Of a stretch of 64,000 nt of DNA, positions 13,601 through 25,600 are shown piece by piece. The DNA is from Campylorhamphus procurvoides (lineage: Eukaryota > Chordata > Aves > Passeriformes > Dendrocolaptidae). Location: the NCBI GenBank assembly GCA_013396655.1, contig WBMV01009267.1, positions 5,839-69,838 of the forward strand. Reading direction: 5' to 3'. The position numbers were made by a program, and so were the translations under genes. The notes beneath the pieces are model-generated. The model worked only from the letters and a program-made list of their open reading frames with translations, was not told the DNA's origin and ran no database searches. The stretch's first letter is position 1. Each line of letters opens with the position of its first letter.

Positions 13601-16600
13601 CATGAACACACTTGACTCTGTGTTCATTCCTGTTTTGCATATGCAAGTCTTCCAAAGACTTTTCTGAGGAATAACTCTCACTCTCCAGCCAGGCAGTGGT
13701 AAGTCAGGAGAGTCCACTTGGTCAGATCCCTGATCCCACCCTTTAACCTAGCAGGGACTGACCTACCAAGGATAAGATGTGAACCTAACCTGGTTTGAAC
13801 TTGAAGCTGAAGTCAAAGAGACTCCACACATGGGAAATCTGGAAACCTTTGCAACAAAGCGCCAATTTTCAGTCTCTTCCATCAAGACAAAATGTTTGGT
13901 GGAAGAGAGCAGAGGCACCAAGATATCACTGTTCATGTAGGACCCAGCAGGCAAGCTGGGTTTGATCTCTCACTGTCAGCCCTCAAAAATTCCCTGCTGA
14001 TCACTTGGTTGGGAAGTGAATGCTTGCAAAAGGGCAAAAACAGGTCACCTGCTGTCAAAGCTGGTCCTGGAGAGCCCCTGTGGGACCTGCTCTTCACTGA
14101 GCTATAGGCACAGACCTAAGGTGAACACTTGTAGGTCAATAAACAGACTTTGGGGTAGATGGTGTGGATCACTCTGACCATAAAGTCCACGAACATCACC
14201 TTGTCTGCACGTGGACTTTTCCCAGCTATCCTGACTCCTAATTTCTCTTTTCAAATTCTGGGACAGCTGTTGCATTGCAAGAGCTGGCTCCTCCAACGCT
14301 CCTTCTAAGCATCTGCATGCCCTGGGAGAGCATCCCACCCTACCCCACAACACTCACTTGGGCATCCTGTCCAGGCTTCCCACACAGATGTGCTGGGGAG
14401 GAACCATCTTCCACTTCTTGGCTTCCACCACAATAGCATCAGCATCCACCAGCCCAAAGCCATATAGATGGCTAACTGGAAAGAGAGAAGACTCAGAAAC
14501 CCACTGCCTTCCAAGCAGGGGTCAGGAGCTGCTCCTCAGTGATTGGAGCATCCTCCAACCATTGAGAAAGGTGACCCCATTGGGGTATGAGGTGCTTCAA
14601 CACACGGAACTCATCACCCTGTTCGAGTTACACCCCAAATCCACACTGGTACCATGGAAAACCCACTGCTGGGAGCAGCCCACAGAAAGCAGCAGGAAAC
14701 ACTGCAGCTCAGGAGAGCCTCCACCAAACAAGGCTTCCAAACCTCCACAAGCCAGAGTTCCAAACATCTCACCCCTTGAATTACTGCCCTCTCCTCCCTC
14801 CACTTAACAGCCCCCAAGGAAGTCGATAGTGGCCACACAGGGTGAATTCTCCCCATGAACGAAGCTCAGGAGACCTTTATTTGCCCTTGGTTGTCTATTT
14901 GCATCGTGCCACCTCCAGCCCCACAGCCTCTCACCTTTATGCCCTGCATCATTAGTCTTCCAGTCGGGCGCTCGCAGGTGCCCTGGCCGTGAGGTTTTGA
15001 CCAGCAGGTGCTGGACATCCCTCCAGGTGAGCAGGGGGCTGCAACAACACAGGGCTCATGGGATGGTTCTGCTGCTCCCAGTCTTCCCAGAAGCAGCAGG
15101 GACCCCCTTTAGGTTAAAAACCTCCAAAAAAATCTCTTCCCTGCTCAAAAAAAAAAGAATTGATGATTTAAATGCTGGCACCCTGCCTGGAGGATGGTCA
15201 TTACTTGGGGTGCCCCAGCAGAGGTGGCTGTGGTGCCCCAGGGAGGGGTATCATCTGCCCAAAGGATTTACTCATGGATCAGGCTATTGAGCTCTCACGC
15301 TCTGGGGAAGAAATGGAGCAAATTAGGGATGTTTTCCCCATTTTCAAGCAGGAGAAGCAATCCTGAGGCAGGGTACTGGGCTCAGCAGCTTGTTGATACA
15401 CGATGCTGAACAAACCTTCTCTTTATAGGAATAACAGCAAAAATTGCTGGAAAAATCCCTGGCTTGCTCATTTAACAGAAAGAAATCCAAATTGTTTCCA
15501 CTTCCCCAGACTGGGTTTGCGTGAGGTTTGTGTGTCCAGAGTGCTGGACACCAAGAGCTCTGTGCTTCCCAAGACCCCAGCCCAGGGACAGAGGTGAAGA
15601 ATTTTCCATGCTTTTTTTCCAGTCAGTTCTTCAGCATCCTGAGCTGGGATTTATATTGCTCTCGAGCAACATTTAAGGAAAGAAATTCAATTTATTCTCT
15701 CTTGTCATAATGGAGTGCCTGAGCACCAAGCTCTTGTACTTAATGTTGCGTTTTATGCCTCAGCTAAACAATTCAAAAATTACATCTAAAGCTTTTAATA
15801 TACTTGTAATGAAAACGGCATCTCCGGAAATATGTTCACCCGACCTGGGTGTTGGGATTAAACCAGAGGAGGAGGACTGGAACCACAATCACCATCCCTG
15901 GGTGAGAGTGCAGTGCTGCCCTGAGGCTTATTCCCAGCCTTAATTTTATTTCCACTCCATAAAAATAATAATAAGTTCATGAGAAGATGCTCCATGAAGC
16001 AACACAGGGATGCCCAAGGGCTGTTCCTGGGCTGGGGGGACCACAATGGGACCCAGGATGGGACTGGGATGAGACAGAGATGGGGAAAAGAAGAAAAGAA
16101 CAGCTCCTTTGAACCAGGGAGTGTGTCACTGTCGGTCAAGCTGTGTGAGTTTTTGATGTCATGTAAAAGTAGTCCTTTACCCCCAGAAATACAACATTTG
16201 CTGAAAACCATCACTTCTACACACATTTCCCATTTTCTGTGATGTTTTCTGATATTTTTTCTTTTACAGGAAGGATTTATAAAACTCCTGTTGGAGCTTG
16301 CTGCCAGCAGTTTCAATGCACCAACCAAAAAGCCTGGCTTATCTCACCAACCCCAAAATGTTCAACAGATGAAGAATTAGATCAATAAAACACCTGCGGG
16401 AAGATGCAAAACAACAACGCTGTATCAAACCTTGCCAAAAAGCAGCTGTTTAGAATCACTTTGCCCCATCTTGAATTGCTCCAGAGGCAATAAAAACCCC
16501 ACCTTGTCTCTTCCTGGGTTTAATCACCAGGTACCACGCATGGGAACGTTTCTCCCAGTGAGGTTACACTTACTTTGCCTCCAAGGCCAAGGCGATGATT

Positions 16601-19600
16601 CCGGCGACCATGGGGGCAGACACGGAGGTGCCGGTGTGGCCGTCGGTGCAGCGGTGCCGGAGGTCTGTGGTGACCTGTGGAAAGAGGAGCTGCAGCCCCT
16701 GAGATGCTCCTGCCATGGGCACTGCCCCATCCACCACCCCAGGGCTGCTGCCAGGTGGAGCTGAGCCTGCTGGTACCCAACCCCTGACATGGCTCATGTC
16801 CCATCATGGTGCCCAGAGCCCCAAAAATGGGCTGTAAAGGCTTTTGGTGTATGAAGAAACACCCCTTCTTGTATTTTTTTGCTCCAAGGGGGCAGAAACG
16901 ATTTGAAAGGGGAAAAAACTATCTACTTTGTCATGGTTCAGCTGGAGGAAGAGGCAGATGGGAGTGGCATGAGCAGGGTAGAGCAGGCATGGGTACACAT
17001 CCATGGGTACATGATGACCAGTGCCAGATTAAATGCTTTCCTTAAAACCTCCAGCTCCTGGGTTTGGGTAAGAATTTTCATTTGCACAGGGACACACACA
17101 AAAATAAAGCCATTTCCAGCTTTTTTTGGCCATCACCCACAGCCCAGCCATGCAGAAAACATCCAGGGGATGCTGCCCCAGCCCATCGTGGGGTAAAACT
17201 CACTATTTTCCGCTCATAAAAAGCACCACTGCTGTAGGTGGTGGCGAGGGTGGAGGCACACTCCTCCAGGTACCAGGGCTTATAGCCGTTCTCGGTGGTG
17301 CTGCTGATGGAGATGGTGTAGATGCTGTTGGTGTAGCCATCACAGGAGCAGTAATCACCCTCTCTGCCGCCGTTCCCCGAGGCCCAGACGAAAATGGAGC
17401 CCAGTCCTTTGCGACCCTGCGGGCAGAGAGGGGAGGGAGGGTTAGAGGAGATGTTTGGCCAGGATAAGAGGCCATCTCGGCGCAGGGAGGACGGGATGAG
17501 TCTGATTTGGGTGATTAGGGTGGAAGGATGGGTCCCCTCCTGCCCAGTGCTCAGCCCCCTGGATAAGCCCCTACACATGACCCTCAGCTCAGCCAGCCCC
17601 AGTTTACAGGCAGCAATTTCCCATGAGGATGGGAGAGGCTCCAGCAATGGGATTTTGATATTTCCTACAGGCTCTTCTCAGGGAAAATGTCTTGGGTACT
17701 CAGAGTCCCTGGACCAGGTGGTAACACCTGGTTCTATGAGGAACTGGCAGGGAACCCCCAAAACCCCACACCTCCTGAGCCCACAAAGCTCCTCATGAGC
17801 CACCCAAACCACCAGAAACCTTTTCCCAGCTTATTCTTTAGGTTCCTTTTGTTTGTGTTTTTATTTTTTTAAATCCCCCCACACTTGGCAGGAGCATCTG
17901 ATGGAGCCATCCCACTGGGCACAGCTGTGGGAGCCCACCAGGCATTGGTGGGGGCGGCAAGGGTGCACCAGCCACCCAGACCTCCCTGGAGCCAGGGAAA
18001 ACCCCACCTGGCAGTGGCAGCCGTGGTGCCAAGAGGGGCCTCTAATGAAGCTGATGCCACAGGGGCAAGCCCTGTTCTCCACCCAGTCCACTGCCGGGAC
18101 ACCGAGGAATAACCCAGCTCCGTGGGGGTTCACAAGCAAGGTGCCGCCATCCCAAAAGGGAGGATTTTGGGTGATCCAAGGGGGTTAGGGGCAGGAAATG
18201 AAGCGGCTGGTTCTCTTCCGTGCCCTGCAAGGCAGGGCTCTCCAGGGAGGATGGCACGGTGCCGGGCTTGGCAGGCAATGGAAGGCACGGCGGAGCAGCT
18301 CCATCCTCCCCACGGCTGCTCCTGCCACCAAGAGATTTCAGCGCTCGCCTGGGCAGATCTGGTGTTTACCTCTCTCCCACTGCTCTGGAGCAGCTTCCTC
18401 CACAAAAAATAATCAAAATAATAATAATAAAGCAGCTTTGCTCTGGAGGAATTCACTGGGATTTATTGTGGGTTTTAAGCGCTGGGGGGAACGGGATGTT
18501 TATTACCTGTCTTGCCCCCCTCCTGGGGCAGAGGCTCTATGCTGACCCTGCCTCTGGATACACAGGCTAAGTCAGGCTTTTTCCTTACTTTATGAAAGTT
18601 TTCATTATCTGGGCTGCCTCCCAGCCAAACTGGGTGGGTATTTCCCTAGCAAAGATTAATAGAGCTGTCTGGAGCTCTGCAAGAAAAAGTGCAAATGCCA
18701 AGGGAATTATTGCTTGGCTCCACGTCACAGAGAGCTCGACCCTGCTCGCCGGCCCACCAAGCCTGCTGCTGGCATCTCCCATCCTGCTTTCCAGGATTTC
18801 CTGGATCTCCAGGGAGGCAGCATCCCAGCCCACGTGCTCGGCGCAGACAGTGACCAAAATCCACCCACCTCCAAGGACGAGTCCCACCACATGCAACCCA
18901 AGCTTCCCAAGTCACTAATCAGAGGAATAGAACCAGGCACAGATTGCCAAAGCACATGGAGACATAGCAATGATTTCAACTGGGACCAGAGGAAAGGGAG
19001 CCCAGACCTCCCTCACCCAAAGTGTTGCACCCATGGGAGCTGGGAAGGCTGCTCAGACCTGGTGCAAACCCACACCCTCGTGATGCCCAGGCAGGGCTGT
19101 GCTGTAGGAAAGTGGGTTTGGAGCCAGCACAGTCACACAAGGACATGAATAGGAACATGAATGACACTACAACAATGCACATCTAACAGCATGTCAAGAG
19201 CTCGTTGCATACTGCAACTCCCTCAGATTAGAATAATCCACTCTTTCCCTTTGCTCTCAAACAATGAACTACCAAGATTCCTGCTAGCAGACCCCAAACA
19301 CCCAACTTCCTCATTTGCCATCCTTCTAAGCCAACACCATGCTTGCTTGAGAGGTTCTCCTGGCTGTTATAAAACCTGGATCTGGGCACCATTTAAACCA
19401 GGGAATCCCTCCCTGGCCAAACTGGGGATGATCCAGCTCACCCCAGTGGCCCATGGCTGGCTGTGGGATGCACAGCATCTCCTGCTTCCACAGCACTGTG
19501 GGACCTGGGTGTTTGCCCAACAGCACTCCATGAGCGACCAGGATAAATTTCCCCTCGTTAGCTCGGGAACTAATAAAGTGTGGCCAGAGGAACAAGAAAC

Positions 19601-22600
19601 AAGATGATAAATTACTCCAGCGCAGTTCTATCGCTAATAGATAAAGGTTATTTTAATGTTTCCATTAAAAACTCAATTTTAAGGATTTATAACTCAGTTA
19701 CAGCTGTTTGCTCGGGCTAAAGGTGGCGGTTAACTATCTGCTTGTAGCTTTCCTTGTGTTTAAGGAGAAGAAGTTGGCAATTAAGAGCTGTGCATGTGGG
19801 ATAGTGGGTGCTGCAAACACCCATGGCAGTGGAGGGGGGACAGGGGTGTCCCCTGGGAGACAAAAACAAGCATCCCAAAACAGTGGGGCTGTGCTGGGCA
19901 AGGACTCTGCTGCTGCCCATTTGCTCCTGCATGGAAAAATAAGGTCTAAAAAGCAGCTTGTTCCCCCATATTTACACGGCGTGAACTCCCCGGCACTTCA
20001 ATGGATTCCTCGGCAGGCTCACGGCCCCAGCAGGAAATCAAGTAAACAGTGGGAAAAACACTCCACCCTATTTTTAGATAAGAGACAGGCTGCTCACCCT
20101 GGCCTGTGGCTGCCCTGAATCCCAGCACCGTGTTAGAAGAGGCAGCAGAGGAAGGAATGGAGGGAGGGGTCGAAGTTGGGGGTTCACAGCCCAGCCTGGG
20201 GCTGCTGGCAGCAGAACCCCAACACCAGATCCTCTGAAGCACCAAGGGAACACCTAATTTGGAGCCCTGAGCTGCCCTGACACTTACCCACGCCACTCCC
20301 TGAGCTGCCAAGAAAGATCTTTTTCCTGATGCTTTTAGCCAACATTGGGCATTTTTTTAAAAAATGCCCAAAAAAAGAAGGGGCACAGGAAGGCCATGGC
20401 ATCCCCAGCAGGGATTGACAGCTGTCAGTAACATGTGATGCCAGCTGAACTCTTTCTTGCTGGAGGATTTCAAGGATAATAATCCCCTGTTGGATCCTGC
20501 AGTGGCATCAGTGTCCCTCCCCAGCCGTGACACAGCTGCTCACTCTGGGTGGAAAATTAGGAAAATGCTTAATGTGATGAAGACCCCTGGAAGAGGATGC
20601 CAGGGGCCTAGGGAAGATGGAGGAGGTGGCTGGAGATACTTAGGGGTGTCCCCTCCTGCCCACGCCAGGATCTGGGGGGGAGACATTTTGAGGCGCAAAG
20701 TCACCCCCTGCAATAACCGCTTTGGGTTTCTCATCCCGGCAGAGCTTCGCAACACAACCTGAGGCCTCCCTGCTCTGCCGGGGCTCTGCCCGGGCGCCGG
20801 TGCTGCCGGATGCTCCCACGGGGGCCAGCCATGCCCAGGGGTCCCACCGGGGCCGCGCCATCGCCAGGCACCTCCCGCCGTCACCACCCTCAGCCGCAAA
20901 ATCCACCGGAGCTCTTAGGGACGCCGGGGAAAACTAGGAAAGATTAGAGATGATTGGGTCTCCCCCCCGCCCCAGCCCTAGTGCTGGCATCACCTCAGGG
21001 GGCCGAGCTGCCCATCCCCGCGCCAGACCCCACGGGACAGGAGGAGGAGGGCGAGCGCATCTGGGCGCTGTGGGATCCACACCTTTTTAATGCCTTGCTC
21101 AAAAGCCTGTTTGGCCAATAGACCAGGTCCATCAACTGTCTTCCCATCATCATCTGGCCCCCAGCTCGCGCTGTAAATGTCAATGTAATCGGGTCTGATG
21201 CCAAGCGACTTCGCTTCAACAACATCTGTTACATCTCCATCTAACATACGAATGCCTAAAAGCACAAAAACATCAGACATTAGGGCTTCATGGCGTGGAT
21301 GACAGTGTGAGGATTGCAATCAAAGGGCTTTGTTAGTGGCGGCGGAAACCACACGGCTCAGGCGCGCCTGGAATAGCTTCAACCCGCGGCCCTGCATGCC
21401 AACGAGCCTGGCAGCGGGACGCTGGGGAGCTGTTTGGGAAGTTTGCTGTGTTGCTGGCTTCATGGCAAGGGATGGAGAGGGCGGGTGAAAATCCACTTCC
21501 ACTCTGTTGGTGGGGAACGAACGGGTGGTGGGAGTGGCACTGCACTCCTCAGAGGCAAAGTCCCCCCACTAAAAAACTTTTTCCCTACCTTTTAATTCAT
21601 TAGCTAATGCATCTCTCCACCTGGAAGATACTGGAGGTTCCTGATCACTCATGCACCCCCAGCTTCAGGCACACCAGTGGGATGAAGCCTCTCCCCTTGG
21701 GTAGGGATGACTGTGAGTGTCCCCAAACCCCATCACTGCCCAAATGATGCCAGCGGTTCTCTGGAGTGAAAGACACCCCAGGCTGTGGTTTACACAGCCA
21801 AAATCAGAGTCAGGCCCCCAACCCACAGCTGAACAATGCCACCTGGGATAACCCTCACTTCCAGTTGGGAATGCCAGCAGGCACCAGCCAGGGTGCTGGC
21901 AGGCAGAGCCCCTCAGCCACAGTGGGACAGGCTGGGGCATTGCTGCAAACCCCCAGCCTCCAACTGCTGCAGTAGGAGAGTACAACCCCCTCTCCCCGCC
22001 ATCACCCTTCCCCTGCTGGATTTTCCCTCTGCACAGCAGGGAGAGGGTGCCACGCACCCCAGTGGGCTTCCCAGAAACAGCCCTTGCAGAAAAAGAGATG
22101 CTGGAAATTTCAGCATCATATTTTGTCAGCCAGGGAGAGTCTGGTTTATAAAAATGCATTTCCCCTTCCACATGTATTTTGTCTTAAAGCAAACAAATGC
22201 AGGCAGATGTCATTCCAGCTGCAGCTGCACTCTGGACACCAGTCAACTCAAATATCTCTGACGCTGTCCCCCATCAGCCAAAACCAAGCTTAGAAATGTA
22301 AAACCAGGGAGCTGAGCAGTTCCCAAAAAAATTCCTCTTTGTCAACAAGAAAACACGAGGAGAAGGGACAAAAAGCCAAGCCTGGTGTCTGCGCTGCACT
22401 CAGCTGTGGTGCTGCAAGGAAAACCAGCTGAGGGAGGGGGCTTGTGCTTGTTAAATGTGGCCATGTTCACCAGCAAGCCCCAAATCAGCCCAAAGTCAAC
22501 CCAAAGCCAACTCCAAGCCAGCCCAGAGACAACCACCCACAATGCTGGACTGCCTGGTCAAATAATGGGGAGCAGGAGGGAGCAGAGATGAATGCTGCAA

Positions 22601-25600
22601 AATAAATGAGCTTTGTGCCACACAGGGAGCAATACCAACCTCCAAAGTGAGCGTTCGAGGAGAGGGAAAAGGAGGAGGAATGGCAGGAGCTCTTTCCTTG
22701 AGCAGTGATGTGTTTTGCCCAGAGCAAATGAAAAGCAACGCAAGAGCGCTGAAGAGCAGCCAGTAAAATTAGATGGGAGCTTTCCAAGTGTGACAAATAG
22801 GCTTCCCCAACAAGTTGTGCTCATTAATCGCTGCTTTATTTGTGTAATCCATCTAAAATCACTCTCACTGCAGCTATAGCGTGTTTTCCTCCATGATCCC
22901 AGACTTGATATGGCTCAGACTCTATTTTTCCCCTTTGCCTGTTGACGTTGTGGGAAGCCCCCAGCCCTCTGCCAGGTGCCTTGTCTCACTCAACACCTCC
23001 CCAGCACACCCCCGAGGCAAGGCACTCGTTAAAGGGAGCAAATTAAAATGAGACCCACAGGTCGTCATAAAGTCAACAAGTAACGCTCGTCTCCACAGCA
23101 GCTGCAGAGAAATGGGCTTGAAAAGGAGCATGAAGGGAATGGCCTGATCCTGCAGGATCCAAAATTGCACTAAAGCCCAGTGGGAGCTTTGCCTTGCTCT
23201 GCTGCTGCTTGGTGTGTGCTTGGAGATGGGGTTTTAGAAGCAAGAAGTCTCTAAGAAGCAAGAAGCCATCACACGTGTAGGAGGCACAGGGGATGGGACG
23301 GGATGACACGTCACAGCCTTTACAGCCCCGGCCAATCCCCATTCACCCTCCCTGGGATTATTTCTTCCCTGTGGGGATTTTCCCTGCACAGACAACTGCT
23401 GGACCTGCTTGGCAAGGAGTAGGATCCCTGTGAGAACTGCTCCCATGCAGACACAACCCTAACAAAAAGCTGTTTCCTGCAGAGTCAGGATGAGCAAGCC
23501 AAGAGAAGGAATTAAGTCCCAAATCCACCCCTGGGCACTTGGGTCCGTGCTCCTGACGGTCACTTCTCCCAGTGCAGGGGTGGCAGGAGGGCCTGCAGTA
23601 AAAACCCCTCTCCTGTTCCAGCCACGCCAGGGATGGGGTTAAAAACCATAGGGCGAGGCCCCAGCTCCAGGCATTTGCCCCATGCATGGTTTCACCAGCC
23701 AGGCAGGTGGGACACCACATTCCCACCCCCACTAAGACCCTCATCTCCCCAGGGGTGCTATACTAGCCTGGGTTGGCCAGAGCTGCCCCATCTCAAACCA
23801 GCTTGGCTAATGCAAATGAACTCTGTGATGCTAATTACCATCAGGGGCCAATTTGGTGATAAAGATTCATTTGCTTCCCGCACATCATGTTATTTGAAGG
23901 ACTGTGCTAAAGTTCCCCCCTATATGTAGCTCCAGCCTCACATCTCCTTGGTGTTTTTTAACACAGGGGTGTCTTGGGGGTCTCCCCAGGCCCCCTACTT
24001 CGAGCAGCTCATCTGCAGATACTGACCCCACAAACAAGTGACTTCAGCTTTGAAGCGTAACCAGCACCACCGACCACAACAAACACAGCCACCCGAAGGA
24101 CAGAACCCCCAAGAGCAGCTGTGGACTTTTGGGGCAAGCCCACCACATCCTCAATCCATGTGCACCCTCCATGACAAGGATGCAGCCCAAGCAGAAAGTT
24201 TCCACCCCAAAACACACGGAGCCAGGGTCCCTTGCACACTGTACCACCCGTCCTCTCCCAAAACCACTGGGATTCCCTGCAGCCGAGGCATCAAGAAGGA
24301 AACTCTCCTGGCAATATTTGAGGGAGCAGCCTCCCACCACCCACCCGGGGAGCCCATTGGCATGGCCAGGGTGGCCACAGTCCCTCAGGGGGGATGGTGA
24401 AGGGCAGGGGAGCTACAGGGGTGCCAGCCTCACCTCCAATGCGGGCGTTGTAGGCGATGCCCACGATGCAGTACGAGTTGTTCGCTGCTGCCGCCACTTC
24501 CCCAGCGCAGCGAGTGCCGTGCCTGCAAAGAGAAATCCCCCATCAGCTGATGGCCATGGCAAAGGGTGCCTGCAGCCACCCCCACCCAGCACCCAAAACC
24601 CAGCCTTCAGGCCAAAGCAGTGGAAGAAAGTGCCCCAGGAGATGGAGAGCCCTTACCCAAAACCCACAGCAAATGCCGGGGGTACAGGAAACTAATACAG
24701 AAAGCAATTTGCTGTTTGCATTTTGCACCTAAATCCAATCTATTGCTTCCATTTTACACCTCCATGCAACTTGCTCTTTCCATTTTGCACCTAAATGCAA
24801 TTTCCTCTTCGCATCTTGCGCCTTGATACAATCTCCTCTTTGCACTCCTGCTTCCGTTCCACACATACACATCCCCCTTTATTTGAAGCCCAAAAAGGGC
24901 ATCCAAGGTTTGCCATTTCAGACACCCACCCTGATTTCATGTGGTTTAATCCCTAAATAGGGCAGGGAACCCCCCAGTGCTGCAGTTGGATGGCTCAAGG
25001 GTTCATTAGCAATTAAGGTGGTTGGCACCAGTTGGATTTGCATTAAAGACAATGACTGTGCAAAGCCCCTCAGGCAGCCTCCTTTGCAGTGCTGGGCATG
25101 GGGAAAGGCCATGGAGCTGGAAGACTCCCCAGGGGGGGATACTCAGCCCAGGGATCCTGTAGGCATCACTTACTTATTCTCATTGCTGGCATCATAGCGT
25201 GGAGTCGGGTCATGGTCATTCCCATTGACATCGTAGCTTGCCAGAGGGTCCTGAAAACACGTTGCCACCATTAGATTCAACTTACCAGGTGGTTGTGGTG
25301 GCCAGTAGAGCCAAGCAGGGCAGAAAAGTACACTTTCCCCTTGGTTTCTGACTGTTTCCTCATGATAGTTTTAGGCTGCAGTCCTGCATGTTTCCCAGGG
25401 GAAACATTCTGCTACCTCAGGGACTGATCCTCTGAACCCCAAATCCTGCTGGGTCCAGCACCCCCTTTCTCCCCTCTGTGGCTGTTTGGTTTTTGAGCTG
25501 GGGCTGAGCGGGTTCATGCAGGTTTTTGGCTCTGCCCTGGTGAGCAGAGGGAGGCAGCTGCTTCCCAGGCAGCTGCAAAGGGAGTTTCCCCCAAACCTTC

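Larger units (their letters stand above)
4661..16573 (-). other. PCSK6 introns 10 to 20, nothing further seen
   Basis: The introns between exons 10 and 21 are about 0.25-1.9 kb each: 4661-5108, 5222-6225, 6356-7563, 7656-8672, 8761-9198, 9396-9955, 10059-10635, 10816-12722, 12860-13120, 13310-14357 and 14476-14934, plus 15039-16573 between exons 9 and 10. I searched 10059-10635 for the alternative 13-residue insert exon of human PACE4 and did not find it. A short TA-rich stretch lies at 10196-10222. No other gene or repeat family was recognised. Confidence 0.6.
16675..24433 (-). other. PCSK6 introns 6, 7 and 8
   Basis: These are introns 16675-17203, 17417-21082 and 21256-24433. They contain an ATA microsatellite at about 18418-18430, a perfect inverted repeat at 20345-20371 and a CpG-rich patch at about 20735-20930. 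No additional exon was recognised. Confidence 0.6.

Noticed and set aside
24704..24858. Regular 31-base repeats as a CRISPR array
   Set aside because: The units are contiguous with no spacers and the DNA is vertebrate.
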